A DNA stretch of 64,000 bases from Sphingobium faniae (lineage in GTDB: Bacteria; Pseudomonadota; Alphaproteobacteria; Sphingomonadales; Sphingomonadaceae): NCBI GenBank assembly GCA_900100475.1, contig FMTU01000009.1, forward strand, positions 62,001 through 126,000, read 5' to 3'. Position numbers and translations under genes: made by a program. This document shows, piece by piece, positions 37,344-44,778 of the stretch (positions are counted from its first letter, which is position 1; every line of letters begins with the position of its first letter). A model generated the notes under the pieces. That model was given only the letters and a program-made list of their open reading frames with translations, did not search any database and was not told the DNA's origin.

Positions 37344-37929
37344 AGGCCGCCTTTCCGACGCTCTGTGCGAGCCATGTCGGAAACTGCGGCGCGGCGGCGA
37401 CCAGTTCGCCGAACACGCCGGGCGGCATCTTCCGTTTCAATGTCGTGAGCGCGGCCTCCGCCCTTTCGGGGCCGAGCCAAGCCAGCGCCCGCACGGCCTC
37501 CCCTGCGGGGCGGTTGGCCAGGGCCAGTTGCCAGCGCGGCGCGTGCCGCAATTCGACGACCTGCTTGCCGAGGTGCATCTTTCGGCTGCGCCCGGAGGTC
37601 AGATAGACCGAGCGGACGGGCACCTGCGTCGTCAAGCCAAGCGCGTTCGCTGCTGCGGCGCCGTTCGAGACGATGATCTCCCCCTTTTGGGTCGCAAGAG
37701 CCTCGACAGCCTGCTCGACCGACGGTGCGCGCGTGCCGAACCGGCTGGCGATGGGACGCAGATAGACGCCACGACCGGCGCGGATGAGCTGCCCCCGCTC
37801 CGACAGGCGCGACAATGCCTGATCCACGGCCGCACGGTTTCCGAGGTGGAGCAGGCCCTTGGCGGACACAGGGACGCCTTCGGGCAGTCCCGTCGCATGG
37901 GCCAGAATCTGTTCGGTCAGCCGTGTCAT
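37336..37929 (-). CDS. abiEi: AbiEi-type antitoxin/repressor
   Basis: A 197-residue protein with an N-terminal winged-helix-like segment (LGNRAAVDQALSRLSERGQL then IRAGRGVYLRP). The C-terminal domain is typical of the AbiEi / DUF6088 group (VYLTSGRSRKMHLGKQVVEL). AbiEi antitoxins bind inverted repeats in their own promoter. AGGAGAA lies 5-8 bases before the ATG. It is the first gene of the minus-strand defence cassette. Confidence 0.86.
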   Translation of the reverse strand: MTRLTEQILAHATGLPEGVPVSAKGLLHLGNRAAVDQALSRLSERGQLIRAGRGVYLRPIASRFGTRAPSVEQAVEALATQKGEIIVSNGAAAANALGLTTQVPVRSVYLTSGRSRKMHLGKQVVELRHAPRWQLALANRPAGEAVRALAWLGPERAEAALTTLKRKMPPGVFGELVAAAPQFPTWLAQSVGKAAYG

Positions 37930-37945
37930 CGCCGTTCTCCTGTTG

Positions 37946-37976
37946 GAAACATACGCGAGTTTCTGACAGTTTTCAA
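37946..37976 (-). promoter_or_regulatory. Promoter of the defence cassette with an overlapping inverted repeat
   Basis: On the minus strand TTGAAA (37976-37971) and TATGTT (37953-37948) are spaced by 17 bases, a good sigma-70-type promoter. GAAAC-N8-GTTTC (37946-37963) overlaps the -10 box, placed where AbiEi could repress. The transcript would start about 10-20 bases before the abiEi start. Confidence 0.6.
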
Positions 37977-38070
37977 GGAAGTCCGGATAGGGGAACGCCT
38001 TCCCCTGCGGCCGAGCCTTGGTCTCTGCCTACCCCTTCTGCGGGGAGATCCCCGCAACGCCCCCTTCAGA

Positions 38071-38150
38071 GTGAGAGTACGGACGGATTTTCCGTGACGG
38101 GTTAAGGGCTGGAGGAGAGGCTTCCGGCGCCCGTCGCGGAGATCATCCCG
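38071..38150 (+). promoter_or_regulatory. Structured leader, copy A (before ardC)
   Basis: The sequence before ardC shares with 39549-39629 and 42871-42953 a small hairpin (here CGGA-TTT-TCCG) and the arm TGACGGG. A purine-rich GGAGGAGAGG loop, the pairing arm CCCGTC and GGAG just before the start codon follow. Confidence 0.7.
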
Positions 38151-39113
38151 ATGGCCAGACAGGGTCGTAACCTCGCGGAAGGTGGCGCGCGCAGCAACCT
38201 TTACGACGACATCACCAACAAGATCATCGCCGAGCTGGAGCAAGGGCGGTTGCCATGGGTCCAGCCTTGGGGTGCGTCGCCTGATACCGCCCCGCTGGGC
38301 CTGCCGAGAAATGCTTCAACCGGCCGGTCCTATTCCGGCATCAATATTCTCATCCTCTGGGGCGCTGTCATCCAGCATGGTTTCCCCGCTCAGGCGTGGC
38401 TGACGTTCCGCCAGGCGCTTTCGCTTGGCGGCAATGTCAGGAAGGGCGAGCGTGGCACGACTGTCGTTTATGCCGACCGTTTCACCCCCGAGGACGAGAA
38501 GCGCCGTGCCCGCGAGACGGGTGAGGATGCGCATGCCATTCCGTTCCTGAAGCGGTTCACGGTCTTTAACGCCGCGCAATGCGATGGCCTACCCGATGAG
38601 ATCACGGCAGTCGCGCCGCCACCGCCGCCGGGCCTTATCGAACCTCGGGTCGAGGCGCTGATCCGGGCCACCGGCATCGACTTCCGCATTGGCGGCAATC
38701 GCGCCTTCTACATGCCGTCGCTCGACTATGTGCAGGTGCCGCCTCCGCAAGCCTATTTCGAGCCTATCAACTGGCACCGCACAGCCCTGCACGAGCTGGG
38801 TCACGCCAGCGGCCATCACAGCCGCCTCAACCGCGATCTGACCGGCTCGTTCGGTTCGAAGAAATACGCCTTCGAGGAAATGATTGCCGAACAGACCGCG
38901 GCCTTCAGTTGCGCCGCGCTCGGGATCATGCCGACCGTCCGCCATGCCGATTACATCGGGTCGTGGCTGGAGGTCATGCGCGAGGATTCCCGCGCGATTG
39001 TCCGCGCGGCCTCGCAGGCCAGCAAGGCGGCGGACTGGCTGCTGTCGCATCTGCTTGCCGAAGACACCGTGGAGCCGGATGCCAGCGTAACCGACCGGAG
39101 GGCTGCGGCATGA
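38151..39113 (+). CDS. ardC: ArdC-like antirestriction protein
   Basis: A 320-residue protein with the ArdC N-terminal ssDNA-binding domain (NLYDDITNKIIAELEQGRLP, TGRSYSGINILILW). A C-terminal zincin-like metallopeptidase domain carries HELGHASGHHSRLNR (H214, E215, H218) and EEMIAEQTAAFSCA. On conjugative elements these proteins protect incoming DNA from restriction. The stop overlaps the next start as ATGA. The structured leader lies directly before it. Confidence 0.9.
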   Translation: MARQGRNLAEGGARSNLYDDITNKIIAELEQGRLPWVQPWGASPDTAPLGLPRNASTGRSYSGINILILWGAVIQHGFPAQAWLTFRQALSLGGNVRKGERGTTVVYADRFTPEDEKRRARETGEDAHAIPFLKRFTVFNAAQCDGLPDEITAVAPPPPPGLIEPRVEALIRATGIDFRIGGNRAFYMPSLDYVQVPPPQAYFEPINWHRTALHELGHASGHHSRLNRDLTGSFGSKKYAFEEMIAEQTAAFSCAALGIMPTVRHADYIGSWLEVMREDSRAIVRAASQASKAADWLLSHLLAEDTVEPDASVTDRRAAA

Positions 39114-39505
39114 TCCTCCTGACAGGCGCACAGCACGACCGCCTGCTGGCCAATGGTCGCCAGCGCGATCAAGATCACATCCCGGTCGTTAAGTTCTTCA
39201 ATCCCCTCGGTGAAGGCGTCTGGCTTGCTACCGAGCTGGATGAGGATGGCGACATCATGTTCGGCCTGGCGGATCTCGGCCATCCCGAACTGGGTTCGTG
39301 GAGCCTTGGCGAGATGCAGTCAGTCCGGCTGCCCTTCGGCATGGGCATCGAGCGCGATCTGCTGTTCACCGGCGATTTCCCGATCTCGGTCTGGGCCGAG
39401 GCCGCCCATCAGACCGGCAGCATCCGCGCCGCCGAGCGTCTGCTCTACCGCGTCGGCGCGGGCCTTTCCCCTACATCCGCCGATACGGAAAACCAAAGTG
39501 CCTGA
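39110..39505 (+). CDS. DUF2958 family protein
   Basis: A 131-residue protein of the DUF2958 family, common after ardC on alphaproteobacterial conjugative elements. Signature segments are VVKFFNPLGEGVWLATELDE, DIMFGLADLGHPELGSWSL and IERDLLFTGDFPISVWAE. The start ATG at 39110 overlaps the ardC stop; the longer frame from 38909 is read-through of ardC in another frame. Function unknown. Confidence 0.82.
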   Translation: MILLTGAQHDRLLANGRQRDQDHIPVVKFFNPLGEGVWLATELDEDGDIMFGLADLGHPELGSWSLGEMQSVRLPFGMGIERDLLFTGDFPISVWAEAAHQTGSIRAAERLLYRVGAGLSPTSADTENQSA

Positions 39506-39548
39506 TTTCCGGGTTTCAGGTTCTGCGGCTGGCGTCGCTCTCTTCAGA

Positions 39549-39629
39549 GGAAGAGGGCGGCGCTTCGCTTCGTGACGGGCTGATAGCCGGAGAGAGAGGC
39601 TCACCGGCGTCCGTCATGGAGTCACTGAC
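39549..39629 (+). promoter_or_regulatory. Structured leader, copy B (before parB)
   Basis: Same arrangement as copies A and C: a small hairpin GCG-CTT-CGC, arm TGACGGG (39573-39579), a purine-rich loop of 30 bases and arm TCCGTCA (39610-39616). One arm base differs from copy C but keeps a G-U pair. The parB ATG follows 13 bases later. Confidence 0.7.
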
Positions 39630-41768
39630 ATGGCCACTGCCGTTCAGAAGATCACCCTGTCGTCCTCGCGCGACATTCCCTTCAACAAGCTGGTGCTGAG
39701 CCAGTCCAACGTCCGGCGCGTCAAGGCCGGGATCTCGGTCGAGGAACTGGCCGAGTCCATCGCCCGTCGCGGCCTGATCCAGTCCCTGCATGTCCGCCCG
39801 GTCGTGGATGCTGAGGGCAAGGAAACCGGCATGTTCGAGGTGCCCGCCGGCGGTCGCCGTTTCCGGGCGCTGGAGCTGCTGGTCAAGCAAAAGCGCCTCG
39901 CCAAAATCGCGCCGGTCCCCTGCGTCGTGTCGGAGGCCAGCGCCGATGTGCTGATCGATGAGGTTTCGCTCGCCGAGAATATCGAGCGCGCACCGCTGCA
40001 TCCGCTCGACCAGTTCCGCGCCTTCCAGGCCATGCGCGAAAAGGGCATGACCGAGGAAGCCATCGCCGCCGCCTTCTTCGTGGATGCCAAGGTGGTGAAA
40101 CAGCGCCTGCGTCTGGTTTCCGTCTCACCGGCCTTGCTCGACGTCTATGCTGAGGACGGCATGACGCTGGAACAGCTCATGGCCTTCAGCGTCAGTTCTG
40201 ACCATGCCCGTCAGGAGCAGGTCTGGGAAGCGATCAAGGATGGCTGGCAGAAAGAACCCTACCACATCCGCCGCCTGCTGACCGAAACCACGGTCCGCGC
40301 CGCCGACAAACGAGCGGTGTTCGTTGGTATCGATGCCTATGAAGAGGCTGGAGGCTGCGTGCTGCGTGATCTCTTTCAGCAGGACGATGGTGGCTGGCTG
40401 CAAGATCCGGTGCTGCTCGACCGGTTGGTGGGCGAAAAACTCAAGGCCGAGGCCGAAGCCATCGCCGCCGAGGGCTGGAAATGGATCGAGGTCGCCATCA
40501 CCTTTCCCTATGGTCACGACCATGGCCTGCGCCAGATTGTCGGCACGACGGTCGATCTGACCGAAGATGAACGCGCCACCCGCGAGGCATTGCGCGACGA
40601 ATATGAGCGGCTTGAAGCGGAATATGGCGAGGCCGACGAACTGCCGGACGAGATCGACGCCCGCCTCGGTGAGATCGAACAGGCGCTGGAAACCTTCGAG
40701 CGCCGTCCGATGACCTTCGAGCCGGACCAGATCAGCATGGCGGGTGTCTTCATCAGCATCGACGCCGATGGCGCATTGCTGATCGAGCGCGGCTATGTTC
40801 GCGCCGAGGATGAAACGCCTGCGGAACCGGAAGCTGAAATCGTTGACCCGGAAACCGGCGAGGTGATCCAGCGGGCAGAACCGGAGGTAAGCCGCATGGG
40901 TGCAGTTATCACGCTGGGCGGCCAGACGGTCGAAACTGAGGAGGAAGACGAGGCCGACACCATCAAGCCGCTGCCCGATCGCCTGGTCAGCGAGCTGACC
41001 GCGCATCGGACGCTGGCGCTGCGGGATGCGGTGGCAGTAAACCCGCATGTCGCTATGACGGCACTGCTGCACAGGCTGGTCATGGATTGCTTCATGCCGC
41101 ATTCCAGCAAGGGATGCCTCGAAGCCCAGGTCCGGGAGGTTCATCTGCCCGCTCAGGCCGAGGATCTGCGCGATAGCGCCTCCGCCAAGTCGATCGCAGA
41201 CCGGCACGAACGCTGGGGCGATCATGTCCCAGCAGACGATGCCGCCCTCTGGGATTGGCTGACTGATCTGGATGATGGTTCGCGCATGGACCTGCTCGCC
41301 CATTGCGTCAGTTTCGGTGTCAACGCGCTCTATGAAAAGCCTAACCCCTACAGCGGCATGGGCGTCAGCCAGCACGGACTGGACATCCGCCTGTCGCAGG
41401 CTGACCGGCTGGCCCGTTCGACCGGCCTCGATATGGTGGCCGTGGGCTGGCGGCCGACGGTTGGCAATTATCTTGGCCGCGTGACCAAGCCGCGTATCCT
41501 TGAAGCCGTGCGCGAAGGGGCCGGAGACCGGGCCGCCGATCTGATCGGGCACCTGAAGAAGGGCGACATGGCGAAGGAGGCCGAACGCCTGCTGGCCGAA
41601 ACCGGCTGGCTGCCCGAGCCGCTGCGCATGGTGGATGACGGTATCGAAGTCGATCCGGCATCGGGCGCTGCGGCGGAAGCCGACGATTTGCCCGATTTCC
41701 TTTCCGGCGATGGCGAGGACGACCCGGCTGACGACGAGGAAGAACAGCATATGGTCGCTGCTGAATAG
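39630..41768 (+). CDS. parB: Large ParB/RepB/Spo0J-family protein
   Basis: A 712-residue protein with the ParB N-terminal CTP-binding fold (LVLSQSNVRRVK, SIARRGLIQSLHVRPV, VPAGGRRFRALELL, LAENIERAPLHPLDQFRAF). A helix-turn-helix region follows (KGMTEEAIAAAFFVDAKVVK). Its long, acidic C-terminal part (residues about 250-712) makes it roughly twice a chromosomal ParB. Such large ParB proteins recur on alphaproteobacterial integrative elements. No parA is adjacent; the nearest parA on the element is at 57895. It may act in gene control or nuclease-like functions rather than classic partition. Confidence 0.88.
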   Translation: MATAVQKITLSSSRDIPFNKLVLSQSNVRRVKAGISVEELAESIARRGLIQSLHVRPVVDAEGKETGMFEVPAGGRRFRALELLVKQKRLAKIAPVPCVVSEASADVLIDEVSLAENIERAPLHPLDQFRAFQAMREKGMTEEAIAAAFFVDAKVVKQRLRLVSVSPALLDVYAEDGMTLEQLMAFSVSSDHARQEQVWEAIKDGWQKEPYHIRRLLTETTVRAADKRAVFVGIDAYEEAGGCVLRDLFQQDDGGWLQDPVLLDRLVGEKLKAEAEAIAAEGWKWIEVAITFPYGHDHGLRQIVGTTVDLTEDERATREALRDEYERLEAEYGEADELPDEIDARLGEIEQALETFERRPMTFEPDQISMAGVFISIDADGALLIERGYVRAEDETPAEPEAEIVDPETGEVIQRAEPEVSRMGAVITLGGQTVETEEEDEADTIKPLPDRLVSELTAHRTLALRDAVAVNPHVAMTALLHRLVMDCFMPHSSKGCLEAQVREVHLPAQAEDLRDSASAKSIADRHERWGDHVPADDAALWDWLTDLDDGSRMDLLAHCVSFGVNALYEKPNPYSGMGVSQHGLDIRLSQADRLARSTGLDMVAVGWRPTVGNYLGRVTKPRILEAVREGAGDRAADLIGHLKKGDMAKEAERLLAETGWLPEPLRMVDDGIEVDPASGAAAEADDLPDFLSGDGEDDPADDEEEQHMVAAE

Positions 41769-41865
41769 CACTCATGCGGGGCGGCTTCGGTCGCCTCGTT
41801 CCAACCGCTCCGTTTCCGTAACTCGCCTGGTCCTCGTGATCGGGCTTTTTCTTTGGAGAGCCGCC

Positions 41866-42171
41866 ATGCCGATCAGTATCGACATCGATGAAATCTTTGC
41901 CCAGGATCGGGAAAACCGTCCGATGGAGCGTACACTGCCCTGGGAAGAAACCCGCGACGGCATTACCGTCGTCGTGGAACCCAAACCCCATTGGGCCGAA
42001 GACATGCGGGTGTTCCGGCTCGATGCCCGTGAGTATTGCCGCTACGCCGAGTGGACCGCTCATGGTGCTCGTGCCCGTTTCTTCAGTCATATCGATACCT
42101 CGGACGATGATCTGATAATGAAGGCGCGCGCGATGATAGCCCGCGAAATTGCCGATGGGCTTTGGAGCTGA
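41866..42171 (+). CDS. Hypothetical element protein
   Basis: A 101-residue protein starting at ATG 41866 with GGAGAG upstream. The frame opens earlier (41635) only as parB in another frame. Visible traits are an acidic N-terminus (MPISIDIDEIFAQDRENRP) and a compact region with aromatic residues (EYCRYAEWTAHGARARFFSH). I do not recognise a family. Its place in the ardC-parB-helicase block suggests a conserved element gene. Confidence 0.6.
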   Translation: MPISIDIDEIFAQDRENRPMERTLPWEETRDGITVVVEPKPHWAEDMRVFRLDAREYCRYAEWTAHGARARFFSHIDTSDDDLIMKARAMIAREIADGLWS

Positions 42172-42588
42172 AGACCCAATCGCAGTGTGTCGGGCCGTGA
42201 GGATGGGAGGACTGCACCGGACGGGTCCAATCCGGCTTCACCATGCAATCCGCCATTCCCATCAGGACAAGCGGCAGCCATCTCTGGCCTGAAGGGAACA
42301 CGATCCTGATGCCAGCATGATGGCAAGGCTGGCGCGGCAGAGCATCTGCGACGGGTACCCGGCATCCTGTCAGATGCGAAAAACCACCCCCGCTTCCATT
42401 CGCAAACCTTGGTCCGATCCGTCTCTTTGACATTCAACCCCAAAGGGGTCGGCTTACGCGCGCGTGCCGCCCTCGGGGATTCGGAAAAAGTCCGAACGCC
42501 CTCGGGTGATTGCAGATCCGGTCAGACACTTCGGGCGCCTGTCGCGCGGGGGATGGTCCCCCGCCTCCAAACACAGGAGCCGGAACCC
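42172..42588. other. Non-coding gap of about 420 bases
   Basis: No convincing gene. It contains several G+C-rich inverted repeats such as GGGGGATGGTCCCCC near 42550 and CCCCAAAGGGG near 42440. The latter palindrome type also occurs near 52440. Purpose unknown. Confidence 0.4.
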
Positions 42589-42753
42589 ATGTCCTATGCA
42601 GATGCCACTGCCTTCGCCGCCAGCCTTGCCGCCACGCTGATGGTTTCGATCGTCGTGTTCCAGGCCGGAGACGGCACCCACGCCGCTTGCCCCGCCGCCG
42701 AGTTCGACGGCGATGACGACATGGTGAAGCTGGAGTTGGACCCGTGGGAATAA
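42589..42753 (+). CDS. Small single-pass membrane protein
   Basis: A 54-residue product with one hydrophobic stretch (FAASLAATLMVSIVVF) and an acidic tail (EFDGDDDMVKLELDPWE). CAGGAG precedes the ATG at about 8 bases. The longer frame from 42409 lacks a ribosome site. No family recognised. Confidence 0.5.
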   Translation: MSYADATAFAASLAATLMVSIVVFQAGDGTHAACPAAEFDGDDDMVKLELDPWE

Positions 42754-42870
42754 GGCGCGAAAGCGCCTCATCCCCGACGGCCCGAGCGCGGCAGCCCGCG
42801 CTTCGGGCCTTCGGCCTTGCGATGGTCGCCCATCGCCGGTTGCGGAACCGGGGACGAAACCCCGGTCAGA

Positions 42871-42953
42871 GAGGAAGAGTGCGGGCCTTTCGGCCGTGAC
42901 GGGTTAAGGGCTGGAGAGAGAGGCTCACCGGCGCCCGTCATGGAGTGATCCCG
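42871..42953 (+). promoter_or_regulatory. Structured leader, copy C
   Basis: A small hairpin GGCC-TTTC-GGCC, arm TGACGGG (42897-42903), a purine-rich 30-base loop and arm CCCGTCA (42934-42940), then GGAG before ATG 42954. It is nearly identical to copy B in the loop and to copy A around the start codon. Confidence 0.7.
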
Positions 42954-43343
42954 ATGACCTTTGCCCGTTCCGAAACCTTCCGCTCAATCGGTCAGATTCT
43001 GGCTGTCGATGTTCTGCCCGCGCTTTATCGGGCGCAAAAGCTGCCGCTGCGCATCTCGTGCCTCGGCGTGGCCAGCTATGACGCCAGTGACGCGGCGAAT
43101 AGCTTTGACCGCGTGATCCCGCTTGGGGAATGCCCGTCACCGGAAGAGGCCATCCAGGCCGCGGCCTTGCGCCTGTCGCGCGGCGATATTTGCACAGGGC
43201 CGGACAGCTTCCGTATTTTCAGCTGCGCATCATGCTCATTCAGGACCGAGATCAGCGCCTGGTCCTCGCCGGTGAAATCCGCGCCGACATTATCCTCTGG
43301 CAACAGCCCGTCGCATCCGATGCCGAAGCACGCAGGATCGTGA
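42954..43343 (+). CDS. Hypothetical protein, possibly frameshifted into the next frame
   Basis: A 129-residue frame beginning MTFARSETFRSIGQ. The first 85-90 residues look protein-like (LPLRISCLGVASYDASDAAN, CPSPEEAIQAAALRLSRGDI). The tail becomes Ser/Ala-rich and atypical after FRIF. Another frame continues sensibly from that point, so the true product may be a fusion through a -1 shift near 43217-43220 (ATTTTC). The start follows structured leader copy C. No family recognised. Confidence 0.5.
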   Translation: MTFARSETFRSIGQILAVDVLPALYRAQKLPLRISCLGVASYDASDAANSFDRVIPLGECPSPEEAIQAAALRLSRGDICTGPDSFRIFSCASCSFRTEISAWSSPVKSAPTLSSGNSPSHPMPKHAGS

Positions 43344-43501
43344 CCGAGGCCAGCCGCCTGCGCGGTATGGCATTCCGAGCCTTGGACGCTGGTGATGCGA
43401 GACGGCTGCGTTACCGCGCCGCTGCACTGGAAGCCCGGCTGGTCGATCCCTTCTGGCGCGAAACCTCGGTCGATCTGCTCCGCGTGCCGCAGGCCGCCTG
43501 A
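43232..43501 (+). CDS. Hypothetical protein, C-terminal part of an overlapping pair
   Basis: An 89-codon frame from ATG 43232 (MLIQDRDQRLVLAGEIRADI, then RLVDPFWRETSVDLLRVPQA). It is well composed and ends in a natural stop. There is no ribosome site before this ATG, and the frame overlaps the preceding gene by 112 bases. It is either translated by coupling or is the C-terminal part of one gene broken by a frameshift. The codon pattern favours this frame from about 43217 on. Confidence 0.5.
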   Translation: MLIQDRDQRLVLAGEIRADIILWQQPVASDAEARRIVTEASRLRGMAFRALDAGDARRLRYRAAALEARLVDPFWRETSVDLLRVPQAA

Positions 43502-43566
43502 ACTTCACCCATTCCATCCCATTCGGCTCGGCCATACGCCGGGCCCTGTCATGTCCGGAGACCGTC

Positions 43567-43983
43567 ATGGCCGACTATTACACGCACTTTTCCTGCCTCC
43601 TCGACGTAGGCACCCCCGAAAACGCCGCCCGCGCGCTTGAGCTCTACAACGCTCTGGCGGATGACAATGCCGCCGAAGATCCACCATCGGATGGCTTCCT
43701 GCTCTCCATCCAGCCAGAACATGGTGGCACACAGCTCTGGATTCGCGATGACATCACCGGCGATCCCGAGCATGTCGTCCAATTCGTCAAACGCTGCGCT
43801 GCCGAGTTTGGCCTGAGCGGATTATGGGGTTTCCAATACGCAAACAGCTGCTCGAAGCCGCGCATAGACGGCTTCGGGGGTGGCGCGCATGTCCTTGATC
43901 TTGCCACCGGCGAAACGGTGGACTGGATCTATACCGATGGCTGGCTTTCCTCGGTGCTCGAAGGGAGAGATCCCTATGAGTGA
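43567..43983 (+). CDS. Hypothetical element protein
   Basis: A 138-residue acidic protein (MADYYTHFSCLLDVGTPENA, GGTQLWIRDDITGDPEHVVQ, WGFQYANSCSKPRIDGFGGG). No recognised domain; no signal peptide or membrane segment. Similar small proteins sit between ardC/parB and the Strawberry-notch helicase on related elements. It overlaps the next gene by 8 bases. Confidence 0.7.
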   Translation: MADYYTHFSCLLDVGTPENAARALELYNALADDNAAEDPPSDGFLLSIQPEHGGTQLWIRDDITGDPEHVVQFVKRCAAEFGLSGLWGFQYANSCSKPRIDGFGGGAHVLDLATGETVDWIYTDGWLSSVLEGRDPYE

Positions 43984-44620
43984 GATCATCGAAACCATCG
44001 TCTATCGCCTCAACGAACTGTCCGACGCGGCGAAGGACAAGGCTCGCGCCTGGTATCGTGAGGGCGGCTTCGACTATGACTGGTACGATGCCGTCTATGA
44101 GGATTTCCAGCGCATCGCGGAAATCCTCGGGCTGAGCCTCAAGACCCGCACCGTCCGTTTAATGGGCGGCGGCACACGGCAAGACCCCTGCATCTGGTTC
44201 CGGGGCTTCTGCTCGCAGGGCGACGGTGCGTGCTTCGAGACCTTCTATTCCTACCGGAAGCATGCGCCGCGCCTGATCCGGGAATACGCCCCGCAGGACA
44301 CCGAACTGCACCGCATCGCCGACGCCCTTCAGGCAATCCAGCGCCGAAACTTCTATCAGCTTCGCGCCGATGCCAGCCATCGCGGCCATTATTATCACGA
44401 ATATAGCATGGCGATCTCAGTAGAGCGCGACAGCCCGACCTGGCGGGACATGACCGCCGATGCCGAGGAGACGATCATCGAGGCGCTGCGCGATCTGGCT
44501 CGATGGCTCTACCGCCAGCTTGAACGCGAATATGATTATCTGTCCTCGGACGAAATGGTCGATGAAACCATCGCCGCTAATGAATACACCTTTACCGAAG
44601 CCGGTCGCCGCTTCGGATAA
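43976..44620 (+). CDS. Hypothetical phage/plasmid-type protein
   Basis: A 214-residue protein starting MSEIIETIVYRLNELSDAAK. The segment KDKARAWYREGGFDYDWYDA followed by VYEDFQRIAEILGL recurs in phage and plasmid proteins of unknown role, sometimes labelled as antitoxin-like. The C-terminal half is rich in Arg/Tyr/Glu. ATG 43976 overlaps the preceding stop. A strong terminator lies about 20 bases after its stop and ends this block. Confidence 0.65.
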   Translation: MSEIIETIVYRLNELSDAAKDKARAWYREGGFDYDWYDAVYEDFQRIAEILGLSLKTRTVRLMGGGTRQDPCIWFRGFCSQGDGACFETFYSYRKHAPRLIREYAPQDTELHRIADALQAIQRRNFYQLRADASHRGHYYHEYSMAISVERDSPTWRDMTADAEETIIEALRDLARWLYRQLEREYDYLSSDEMVDETIAANEYTFTEAGRRFG

Positions 44621-44640
44621 TCCCGGGATGACACTGCCAA

Positions 44641-44672
44641 GCGCCCCGCCGTCCGGTCGGGGCGCTTTTTTT
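44641..44672 (+). terminator. Intrinsic terminator
   Basis: GCGCCCCG pairs with CGGGGCGC around a 9-base loop, followed by seven T residues. It separates the small-gene block from the helicase gene. Confidence 0.9.
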
Positions 44673-44778
44673 ATGCTGCGCTCTGAGAGTGAGAGGTGGG
44701 CCGAAAAGGGTCAGGTCCGGGTGGTCGAGAGAGAGCGCTGTCCGGGCTTGTCCTTCCCGCTCTTCTGAGGTTCCCGAC

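Noticed and set aside
40125-41771. 548-codon minus-strand frame opposite parB
   Set aside because: The plus strand encodes a clear ParB with a ribosome site and leader; the opposite frame has no recognisable domain.
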